NCBI GenBank assembly: GCA_937871155.1
Contig: CALMXV010000022.1
Location: forward strand, 1 to 5,122
Source of the DNA: an uncultured Taibaiella sp.
GTDB lineage: Bacteria; Bacteroidota; Bacteroidia; Chitinophagales; Chitinophagaceae
Length of the DNA: 5,122 nucleotides
Reading direction: 5' to 3'
In this document: positions 1 through 5,122 of the stretch, one piece after another
Layout of the letters: every line of letters begins with the position of its first letter
Numbering within the stretch: position 1 is the first letter of the stretch
The notes under the pieces: model-generated
Seen by the model: the letters and a program-made list of their open reading frames with translations, nothing else
Told to the model about the DNA's origin: nothing
Database searches by the model: none
Program-made: the position numbers and the translations under genes

Positions 1-416
1 TTGGGGTTCACTACTTTTTCAAATAAAGCTTCCGGGTAGGTTACTAATGCTTTCTTATGCGCCTGTTGGTTGCTAAATTTTGTTAGTGCTTCTGTGCGAA
101 GCATGATATGGCTACTATTTAGCTCCTTAAAGCTTCCTGTTTTTTTATAACTATCGGGAAAAAAACAGATATCAAGTGCTTTGGTAAGATGTTCTAGGTC
201 GTTATGAAAATAAGCAGCCTCTTCTTTATCATTTAAAATAAATAAGTGGTTAGCGGTTGATAGATGCCATAAAGCCGTTGCTATTATGCTGAAGGCACCA
301 CCGTAAAGGTTGGTAAATTGATAGTGTTGGTTGGGTTGGGACAATTCAAGGTCACCCGCAATTTTTTTTATGCGGTCATCTTCATAATACTGCTCAAGCA
401 ACACATTCAAATTCAT
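1..416 (-). CDS. mfd: Transcription-repair coupling factor Mfd, N-terminal part (cut by window edge)
   Basis: An open minus-strand frame runs from an ATG at 416 to the window edge without a stop, giving 138 codons of a protein that is normally about 1,100 residues. Mfd removes RNA polymerase stalled at DNA lesions and recruits UvrA for nucleotide excision repair. The visible part is the N-terminal UvrB-like region. Recognisable landmarks are the glycine-containing LYGGAFS segment (37-43), NDKEEAAYFHNDLE (62-75), FFPDSYKK (85-92), IMLRTEAL (104-111) and VTYPEALFEKVV (125-136). These are the blocks I know from Bacteroidota Mfd. The helicase and translocase motifs lie outside the window. The ATG at 416 is the first in the frame and sits just behind a promoter-like TACCTTTG box, so the 5' leader would be very short, and no Shine-Dalgarno is visible. 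The identification rests on motif recall, not on a database search. Confidence 0.88.
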   Translation of the reverse strand, partial: MNLNVLLEQYYEDDRIKKIAGDLELSQPNQHYQFTNLYGGAFSIIATALWHLSTANHLFILNDKEEAAYFHNDLEHLTKALDICFFPDSYKKTGSFKELNSSHIMLRTEALTKFSNQQAHKKALVTYPEALFEKVVNP

Positions 417-426
417 CGAGAGGGGG

Positions 427-434
427 CAAAGGTA
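427..434 (-). promoter_or_regulatory. Bacteroidota -7 box (TAnnTTTG) upstream of mfd
   Basis: The minus strand reads TACCTTTG, an exact match to the TAnnTTTG -7 element used by the Bacteroidota primary sigma factor. It lies 10 bp before the mfd ATG. No TTG or TTTG is present 19-21 bp further upstream, so the -33 half is missing or weak. If used, it would start transcription only a few bases before the start codon and give mfd its own near-leaderless transcript, independent of the upstream genes. Confidence 0.45.
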
Positions 435-481
435 AGTGATAGAATGAAATGCCTTGTAATTTTTGAAAGATATGTGATTAC

Positions 482-1384
482 TTATTCAAAATCCAATTGG
501 CCTGCTACACTCACATTTCCTTGCAATCCTCCAGTATGTATGCAGAGGATTTTTGCACTTTTAGGAAAGTAGTTTTGTCTTATAAGTTGTTGCAATCCCA
601 ACATCATTTTGCCGGTATAAACTATATCGAGAGGTATGCGGTTGTTGGCATAGAAGCGATTCATAAAGTCAATCAACTCAGGTTGGTATTTGCCAAATCC
701 TCCAAGGTGAAACTCATCAAATAAAGTGAGGTTCAATGTTTTTAAATGAGGTGCTTCTTGAAGGTATTTCCCTTGTTTCATGGGGATAAATCCTACAACT
801 ATAAGCTCCTTTTTCAAGGCTTGTCTTATGCCGGCTATGGTGCTTCCACTGCCTACACTTACCGCAACATGGGTATAGTCTTCAGGTATGAAGGACGCAA
901 TTTCTTTGGTTCCCTTTATTCCCAATTCATTATTGCCACCTTCAGGCACAACAAAAGCTTTCGGATAGCGTTGAAGCAACGAAGCTACGCCTGCTGTAGT
1001 TTTTAATTGTGCATATTGTTCTTTTGATACAAATTGTAGCGGCATTCCCAATTCGATACATGATTGTAGAGTCGGTGTCAGCGCCTTATTCCCTTGCAGC
1101 CCTCTTACTATGGCGCTACTATATAGACCGAATGCCTTGGCAGCAGCAGCTGTAGCTATTAAATGATTGGAGTAAAAGCCACCATAAGTAATTAATGTGT
1201 TTGCTTTGTTTGATAAAGCTTTTTCGATATTGTATTTAAGCTTATACCATTTATTTCCGGATATCACTGGATGTATCTGGTCAAGGCGAAGCATACCCAA
1301 TGATAAGGACGATGGAGTATCAAGAATTACCTTATCTATTGATGGTGTAAATGATAGAAAATGGTTGATAGAAGGTTCAATCAT
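482..1384 (-). CDS. PLP-dependent ACC deaminase / D-cysteine desulfhydrase family protein, probably desulfhydrase-like
   Basis: This 300-residue protein belongs to the tryptophan-synthase-beta (fold type II) PLP enzymes. Seen in the sequence: SGNKWYKLKYN (42-52), with K45 at the expected Schiff-base lysine; GGFYSNH (68-74), matching the substrate-loop Ser-Asn of the family; a glycine-rich phosphate-binding loop SVGSGSTIAGI in the middle of the protein; VYTGKMMLGL (255-264); and HTGGLQGN (283-290). Family knowledge: Pseudomonas ACC deaminase has Glu295 and Leu322 at two positions that separate it from D-cysteine desulfhydrase. The corresponding residues here are T257 and T284, with the same 27-residue spacing, so ACC deaminase activity is unlikely. 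D-cysteine breakdown to pyruvate, ammonia and sulfide, or action on another small amino acid, is more plausible. Length is a little short of the usual 325-340. It lies 14 bp behind era and is probably co-transcribed. Exact substrate is unproven. Confidence 0.88.
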   Translation of the reverse strand: MIEPSINHFLSFTPSIDKVILDTPSSLSLGMLRLDQIHPVISGNKWYKLKYNIEKALSNKANTLITYGGFYSNHLIATAAAAKAFGLYSSAIVRGLQGNKALTPTLQSCIELGMPLQFVSKEQYAQLKTTAGVASLLQRYPKAFVVPEGGNNELGIKGTKEIASFIPEDYTHVAVSVGSGSTIAGIRQALKKELIVVGFIPMKQGKYLQEAPHLKTLNLTLFDEFHLGGFGKYQPELIDFMNRFYANNRIPLDIVYTGKMMLGLQQLIRQNYFPKSAKILCIHTGGLQGNVSVAGQLDFE

Positions 1385-1391
1385 AAAACAG

Positions 1392-1397
1392 CCCTCT
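1392..1397 (-). promoter_or_regulatory. Shine-Dalgarno-like site of the PLP enzyme gene
   Basis: The minus strand reads AGAGGG seven bases before the ATG at 1384, inside the 14-bp gap after the era stop codon. GAGG can pair with the 16S rRNA 3' end. It is the only clear Shine-Dalgarno-like site among the gene starts in this window, and it supports the chosen start. It also fits translation from a shared mRNA with era. Confidence 0.45.
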
Positions 1398-1398
1398 A

Positions 1399-2283
1399 TT
1401 AGTTATATCCATATTCTCTTAAGTAGTTTTCATTATCACGCCACTTGGGCCGCACCTTCACAAAAAGTTCTAAGTGCACCTTTGCCTGTAAAAATTCTTC
1501 GATTTTTTCTCTTGAAGTAATTCCTAACTTCTTGATAAGGCTGCCGCCCTTACCTATAAGGATAATTTTTTGTGTTTCTCTACTGACGATTATTTCCGCT
1601 CGTATGACATTGAGTGTTGCCTTCTCTTCAAATGATTGAATGATGACTGCGGTATGATAAGGGATTTCTTCATGGTAGATATCAAATATCTGTTGACGTA
1701 TTAATTCGCTTACAAAGAACCGCACCGGACGGTCGCTCATACTATCTTCCGGATAAAAAGCCGGACCATTCGGTAGGTGCTTTAAAATTGCTGGTAGAAT
1801 TTTTTCAAGGTTGTTTTGTTTTTGTGCAGATACCGCAAACACCTCCCATTTAGGAAATTTCTCTTGTGCTTCTTTGATGAGCTGTTCCAGTTGTTTCTTG
1901 TCTTTTATCAAATCAATTTTGTTGAGAAGCAAAAGGGTAGGGACTTTCAGTTTCAACATTTGAGCTATTGATTCCATCTCTGTAATAGGCAAACTAATAT
2001 CATGTACTAAGATGGCTACATCTGCATCTTCCAACGCGCTTTTTACATGGCGCATCATTTTCTCATGTAGTTTATATTTAGGTTCGATGATACCTGGAGT
2101 GTCCGAAAAAACTATTTGATAGTTTTCTTCTGTCAAAATTCCGAGAATACGATGACGCGTTGTCTGCACTTTAGGAGAAGTGATGACAAGGTTCTCACCC
2201 AACAAAGCATTGAGTAGCGTGGATTTTCCGGCATTGGGTGCTCCAAATATATTGACAAAGCCTGCTTGATGTTGTGGTTCCAT
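1399..2283 (-). CDS. era: GTPase Era, ribosome biogenesis factor
   Basis: Era is a GTPase that binds the 3' end of 16S rRNA and assists 30S subunit maturation. At 294 residues it has the usual Era length. All GTP-binding motifs are present: G1 GAPNAGKS (14-21), G2 in the Era-typical QTTRHRI stretch (40-46), G3 DTPG (61-64), G4 NKID (121-124) and G5 SAQ (152-154). The C-terminal KH RNA-binding domain is intact, with IGKGGSLIKKLG (243-254) and the closing VRPKWRDNENYLREYGY (277-293) that is characteristic of Era and distinguishes it from Der, MnmE and other TRAFAC GTPases. The P-loop has Ala15 and Ala18 where many homologues carry Arg or Asn and Val; these are non-catalytic positions. The ATG at 2283 starts directly at the conserved domain. 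There is no Shine-Dalgarno and I could not identify a convincing promoter in the 94 bp up to the divergent tRNA gene. Confidence 0.97.
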   Translation of the reverse strand: MEPQHQAGFVNIFGAPNAGKSTLLNALLGENLVITSPKVQTTRHRILGILTEENYQIVFSDTPGIIEPKYKLHEKMMRHVKSALEDADVAILVHDISLPITEMESIAQMLKLKVPTLLLLNKIDLIKDKKQLEQLIKEAQEKFPKWEVFAVSAQKQNNLEKILPAILKHLPNGPAFYPEDSMSDRPVRFFVSELIRQQIFDIYHEEIPYHTAVIIQSFEEKATLNVIRAEIIVSRETQKIILIGKGGSLIKKLGITSREKIEEFLQAKVHLELFVKVRPKWRDNENYLREYGYN

Positions 2284-2336
2284 GAGACAGTAAAAATGCA
2301 GAAGAAAATTGAGTTTTAAATAAAAAAGAAAAATTG

Positions 2337-2368
2337 TTTGTTTAGGAATAGATATCCCCTTACATTTG
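2337..2368 (+). promoter_or_regulatory. Bacteroidota-type promoter of the initiator tRNA gene
   Basis: TTTG at 2337-2340 (-33 element) and TACATTTG at 2361-2368 (TAnnTTTG, -7 element) are separated by 20 bp, which matches the known Bacteroidota consensus. The -7 box ends nine bases before the mature tRNA 5' end. The primary transcript would therefore carry only a few extra 5' bases for RNase P to remove. The match is complete at all fixed positions, consistent with strong expression of a stable RNA. Confidence 0.8.
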
Positions 2369-2377
2369 CAACCTCAT

Positions 2378-2452
<75 letters not shown>

Positions 2453-2455
2453 CCT

Positions 2456-2498
2456 AAATCCGTAAAAGCTGAATGGATAGCCTTTACGGATTTTTTTT
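2456..2498 (+). terminator. Intrinsic terminator of the tRNA-fMet gene
   Basis: An inverted repeat starts three bases after the CCA end. The arm 2456-2470 pairs with 2479-2493 around an eight-base loop (2471-2478), with a single A.C mismatch at 2467/2482. A run of eight T follows the stem (2491-2498). This is a textbook rho-independent terminator reading on the plus strand. It also stops tRNA transcription before it enters the convergent argS gene. Confidence 0.88.
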
Positions 2499-2579
2499 GC
2501 TTATAAATAAATGGTATTGGAAGCTCATAAATTCCTTCTAATTCCAAAAATTCTCAACGAAATGAGGATTGCCCATATT

Positions 2580-2607
2580 AAAAAAGCCGACCGTTTAAAG
2601 CCGACTT
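2580..2607 (-). terminator. Intrinsic terminator of argS, formed through G.U wobble pairs
   Basis: Twenty-four bases after the argS stop, the minus-strand RNA reads AAGUCGGCU (2607-2599), loop UUAAAC (2598-2593), then GGUCGGCUU (2592-2584), followed by further U to 2580 (six U in a row in total). The two arms look like a direct repeat in DNA. In RNA they nevertheless pair over nine positions, with three G.U wobbles and no mismatch. The plus-strand transcript would have A.C mismatches at those places, so the signal works in the argS direction only. Inferred from pairing by eye; no folding energy was calculated. Confidence 0.6.
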
Positions 2608-2631
2608 AATCTAAAAAATCACTTGTTGGTA

Positions 2632-4434
2632 TTACATTTTATCCGGTAATGAAATGCCTAGTAGTTTCATGCTATGTCTCAAAATACTTGCCGTCATGAT
2701 GATGAGCATCAAGCGCAAATGTTTTTTCTCCTGGCTTTCTGCTTGTGAAATACTATGTTGGTCATAGAAAGAGTTAAACACTTGTGCCAACTGAAATGCA
2801 TAATTACAAATAGCGCTTGGGTTCAGCTCTTTAGTTGCCTCTTCTAATACATTGCTATATTGCTCTAGCATCACCACCAGTTTTTTCTCTCCCGATAAGA
2901 AGGCATTCGTAAGTTGAAAGGTTTGAAAGCGAATATTCTTAGGCATTTTTTCATAACCTTCTTTCTTTAAAATAGAGCAAATACGTGCATGTGCATATTG
3001 GATAAAAGTGGCGGTGAAGCCATGCAAGTCGATACTTTCCTTAGGGTTGAAAATCATTTTCTTTTTTGGATCTACTCGTAGCAAATAGAATTTCAACGCG
3101 CCTAAGCCTATCATTTCATACAAGGCATTCAATTCTTCCTGTGAAAAGCCATCGGTCTTTCCGGCTTCTTCAGTTTGTGTTTTTGCTAAGGCTACCATTT
3201 CAGCTACCATATCATCTGCATCTACCACAGTGCCTTCACGGCTTTTCATCCTACCACTTGGTAGCTCCACCATACCATAAGATAAGTGATGAATACCGTT
3301 AGCACTGGGTTCATTTAGCTTTTGCATTATGAGTTTCAATACTTGCATATGATAGTTTTGCTCATCACCTATTACATAGATGCTTTGGTCTAGTTTGTAT
3401 TCATCATATTTAAGTTTTGCAGTGCCTATATCTTGCGTGATATATACAGAAGTTCCATCACTACGCAATAATAGTTTTTGGTCAAGCCCTTCGTTAGATA
3501 AATCAATCCATATAGAACCATCTTCTTTTTGAAACAATACATGTTTTTGTAAGCCTTGTTCGATGATGGCTTTGCCTAATAAGTATGTTTGACTTTCATA
3601 ATAAAACTTATCGAAGTCGATACCCATTCTTTTGTAGGTAACATTAAATCCTTTATACACCCATACATTCATCTGCTTCCATAAGTCGTAGGTAGCAGCA
3701 TCACCAGCTTCCCATTTACGCAATAGATCTTGGGCAGCTTTCATTATGGGTGCTTCTTTTTCGGCTTGTGCTTCCTCCATCCCTTGACTGACAAGGGTTT
3801 TAACCTGTTCTTTATAAACCTCATTAAACTTCACATAGTAGTCGCCTACTAAGTGGTCGCCTTTGATTTGTGTGCTTTCAGGTGTAGCACCGTTGGCATA
3901 GTCCATCCAGGCAATCATAGATTTGCAAATATGGATACCGCGGTCGTTGATGAGGTTGGCTTTGATTACTTGGTTGCCGGTCGCCTTTAGTATTTCTGCC
4001 ACTGCATATCCTAAAAATATATTTCTCAAATGACCAAAATGGAGCGGCTTGTTGGTGTTGGGCGATGAATATTCTACCATCACTCGTTTGTCCTTCTTAG
4101 GCTTTTCACCAAAATGAGGGTCGTTGAAATGATTCAATAAAAACGAAGCCCAGTAAGTGTCTTGAATGGTAAGGTTTAAGAACCCACTTACAATAGCAAA
4201 TGAAGCAAATAGCTCATTATTATCAGCTACTAATTGCTCACCTAATTGCTTCCCAAGTTCATCCGGCTTTTGGCGTAGCAATTTTACCAAAGGAAACAAA
4301 ACAACAGTATAGTCGCCAATAAATTCAGGTTTTGTTTGGTTGACAGCTATTAAATTTTCAGGTATAGCTATCTTTGGAAATAAACTTTTTAAAGCAGCTT
4401 CTGTGGCAGTCTTGATTTGGGCAGTGAGTGTCAT
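2632..4434 (-). CDS. argS: Arginyl-tRNA synthetase
   Basis: ArgRS is a class I synthetase that charges tRNA-Arg with arginine in the cytoplasm, and it needs the tRNA for amino acid activation. The 600-residue length matches Bacteroidota ArgRS. Domains in order: N-terminal Add-1/arginyl-tRNA synthetase N domain (about 1-90, ending in GFLNL); Rossmann catalytic core opening with EYSSPNTNKPLHFGHLRN (121-138), where HFGH at 132-135 is the HIGH signature; the family motif SDGTSVYITQD starting at 325; and RMKSREG (395-401) at the KMSKS position, a common ArgRS variant. The C-terminal DALR anticodon-binding domain starts near YAHARI (480) and ends in LLGISLPDKM. The ATG at 4434 begins the expected N-terminal helix, and no Shine-Dalgarno precedes it. 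The gene stands alone, convergent with the tRNA-fMet gene and divergent from the membrane protein gene. Confidence 0.98.
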   Translation of the reverse strand: MTLTAQIKTATEAALKSLFPKIAIPENLIAVNQTKPEFIGDYTVVLFPLVKLLRQKPDELGKQLGEQLVADNNELFASFAIVSGFLNLTIQDTYWASFLLNHFNDPHFGEKPKKDKRVMVEYSSPNTNKPLHFGHLRNIFLGYAVAEILKATGNQVIKANLINDRGIHICKSMIAWMDYANGATPESTQIKGDHLVGDYYVKFNEVYKEQVKTLVSQGMEEAQAEKEAPIMKAAQDLLRKWEAGDAATYDLWKQMNVWVYKGFNVTYKRMGIDFDKFYYESQTYLLGKAIIEQGLQKHVLFQKEDGSIWIDLSNEGLDQKLLLRSDGTSVYITQDIGTAKLKYDEYKLDQSIYVIGDEQNYHMQVLKLIMQKLNEPSANGIHHLSYGMVELPSGRMKSREGTVVDADDMVAEMVALAKTQTEEAGKTDGFSQEELNALYEMIGLGALKFYLLRVDPKKKMIFNPKESIDLHGFTATFIQYAHARICSILKKEGYEKMPKNIRFQTFQLTNAFLSGEKKLVVMLEQYSNVLEEATKELNPSAICNYAFQLAQVFNSFYDQHSISQAESQEKKHLRLMLIIMTASILRHSMKLLGISLPDKM

Positions 4435-4576
4435 ATCGTCTAGGAGTTTAACCGCTAAATTAATGGATTGAGATGATTAGTGCTTAATAGTTTTACCCAG
4501 ATTAATATAATTAGGATTTATTCGATAAGCTAGAAGCAACCCAATCTCAATTCAATAAACATAATGAACCAACTAA
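4435..4576. other. Divergent intergenic region between argS and the membrane protein gene
   Basis: These 142 AT-rich bases must carry the start signals of two divergent genes. I find no full TTTG-N20-TAnnTTTG promoter on either strand. The nearest candidates each miss one base of the -7 box and lack a good -33 element: TAATTTAG on the minus strand for argS (at about 4455-4462), and TAGTTTTA on the plus strand (at about 4488-4495). No riboswitch or T-box-like structure was recognised in front of argS. Confidence 0.4.
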
Positions 4577-5071
4577 ATGACGACAACAAATAGTATAGAA
4601 AACAAAGCAAACAATTTTTACATTATTAGCGTTAGTATCTTGACTTTTGCTTTACCATTACTTGGTTATTTAGCAGAATATCTCATAAACGGTTCTGTAC
4701 TGTCTTTTGAATTATTCAGCAAATGGTTTATTTTTTCTGCTGTTGGACTTCGGTCGTTTTTAGCAGGAGTAAAGCAGGTTAAAAATCCTGAATTTACCGC
4801 CAAACAAATTTTTCATCTTGATAGTTCAGAAAGTTTTCCTATCCTACGAGAATTAGGATTTGCAAATATTTGTTTTGGGTTGGTTGCCATTGTTTCATTG
4901 TTTAAGCCAGATTGGAGAATTGTAAGTGCATTTGCAAGTGGGCTTTATTATGGCTTTGCAGGTATTCAACATGCACTAAAAAAAGCATCAGGTATAAATG
5001 AGAAATTTGCCTTGTGGACGGACTTAATCATTTCCTCATTTTTATTGGTTTACTTCATTAAAGCAATTTAA
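4577..5071 (+). CDS. Small multi-spanning membrane protein of unknown function
   Basis: The product has 164 residues and is mostly hydrophobic. Likely membrane helices are at about 14-36, 44-66, 92-110, 113-133 and 144-162, so four or five spans, with a short polar N-terminus and no cleavable signal peptide. The most family-like part is the loop between helices 2 and 3 plus the start of helix 3: GLRSFLAGVKQ (57-67), NPEFTAKQIF (70-79), a Ser-Glu-Ser stretch, and RELGFANICFG (91-101), followed by a helix with GIQH (129-132). This pattern reminds me of the uncharacterised DUF6790 membrane family, but I could not check it. The start is fixed because an in-frame TAA (4574-4576) directly precedes the ATG, and there is no Shine-Dalgarno. 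The downstream acetyltransferase gene begins 14 nt after the stop. No function can be assigned from sequence. Confidence 0.75.
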   Translation: MTTTNSIENKANNFYIISVSILTFALPLLGYLAEYLINGSVLSFELFSKWFIFSAVGLRSFLAGVKQVKNPEFTAKQIFHLDSSESFPILRELGFANICFGLVAIVSLFKPDWRIVSAFASGLYYGFAGIQHALKKASGINEKFALWTDLIISSFLLVYFIKAI

Positions 5072-5085
5072 ACAAAGCCCTACCC

Positions 5086-5122
5086 ATGAATATTCTTATA
5101 GAAACCCAACGGCTCTTTTTAA
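5086..5122 (+). CDS. Probable GNAT-family N-acetyltransferase, first 12 codons (cut by window edge)
   Basis: An ATG at 5086 opens a frame that reads MNILIETQRLFL and continues off the window. The pattern of a short beta strand followed by IETxRLxLR is the usual start of RimJ/RimL-type GNAT acetyltransferases, where Leu-Arg leads into the first domain strand. The next codon begins with A, so Arg (AGA or AGG) is possible. The gene lies 14 nt behind the membrane protein gene on the same strand, so the two may share a transcript. Substrate cannot be guessed from 12 residues, and the assignment is a pattern match only. Confidence 0.55.
   Translation, partial: MNILIETQRLFL

Noticed and set aside
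318..1639. Plus-strand open frames at 318-572, 497-724, 746-1006, 1197-1520 and 1445-1639
   Set aside because: They lie opposite mfd, the PLP enzyme gene and era, encode no recognisable domains, and have compositions typical of antisense shadows.
2517..2547. TTGGAA / TTCCAA inverted repeat between the two terminators
   Set aside because: Only six pairs with a 19-base loop and no proper T-run; the neighbouring hairpins already account for termination.
3247..3258. Apparent loss of the KMSKS motif in ArgRS (RMKSREG)
   Set aside because: Degenerate KMSKS signatures are normal in ArgRS, and this MKSREG form fits Bacteroidota members of the family.
3066..3302. Plus-strand open frame of 78 codons inside argS
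   Set aside because: Antisense to a well-conserved part of ArgRS, with a His/Leu/Ser-rich product and no family resemblance.
4467..4551. 8-bp inverted repeat ATTGAGAT / ATCTCAAT in the argS divergent region
   Set aside because: The copies are 69 bp apart in AT-rich DNA, the flanks do not extend the pairing, and repeats of this length are expected by chance.
4434..4576. Possible T-box or other leader regulation of argS
   Set aside because: The upstream region is short, shows no T-box core or specifier stem, and T-boxes are mainly a Firmicutes device.
4564..4593. Nine-codon open frame (MNQLNDDNK) overlapping the start of the membrane protein gene
   Set aside because: Too short to judge, without a Shine-Dalgarno or a codon pattern suggesting a regulatory leader; likely chance.

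Overview
The window reads as ordinary housekeeping chromosome from a low-GC member of the Bacteroidota. The family-level clues are a promoter of the TTTG-N20-TAnnTTTG type in front of the tRNA gene, starts that mostly lack a Shine-Dalgarno sequence, and Bacteroidota-flavoured Mfd, Era and ArgRS proteins. I cannot name the genus. I see no mobile element, CRISPR array, defence system or rRNA.

Layout: positions 1-416 hold the N-terminal 138 codons of the transcription-repair coupling factor Mfd (minus strand, cut by the window edge). Upstream of it on the same strand lie a PLP-dependent enzyme of the ACC deaminase / D-cysteine desulfhydrase family (482-1384) and the GTPase Era (1399-2283). The last two are only 14 bp apart and probably co-transcribed, era first. 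A single initiator tRNA gene, tRNA-fMet(CAT), follows on the plus strand at 2378-2452 with its own promoter and a strong intrinsic terminator. It converges on argS (arginyl-tRNA synthetase, 2632-4434, minus strand), which ends in a hairpin held together by G.U wobble pairs. Beyond a 142-bp divergent intergenic region, a small multi-spanning membrane protein of unknown function (4577-5071, plus strand) is followed at 14 nt by the first 12 codons of a probable GNAT acetyltransferase (5086 to the window end).

Functionally, three loci serve translation: initiator tRNA, ArgRS, and Era in 30S maturation. Mfd couples transcription to repair. The PLP enzyme is most likely a D-cysteine desulfhydrase-like protein and not a true ACC deaminase, because both discriminating positions carry Thr. 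The most interesting details are small: the wobble-dependent argS terminator, the C1:U72 variant of the initiator tRNA, the very short leaders implied for mfd and the tRNA, and the unassigned membrane protein. I found no convincing evidence of a new multi-gene system.
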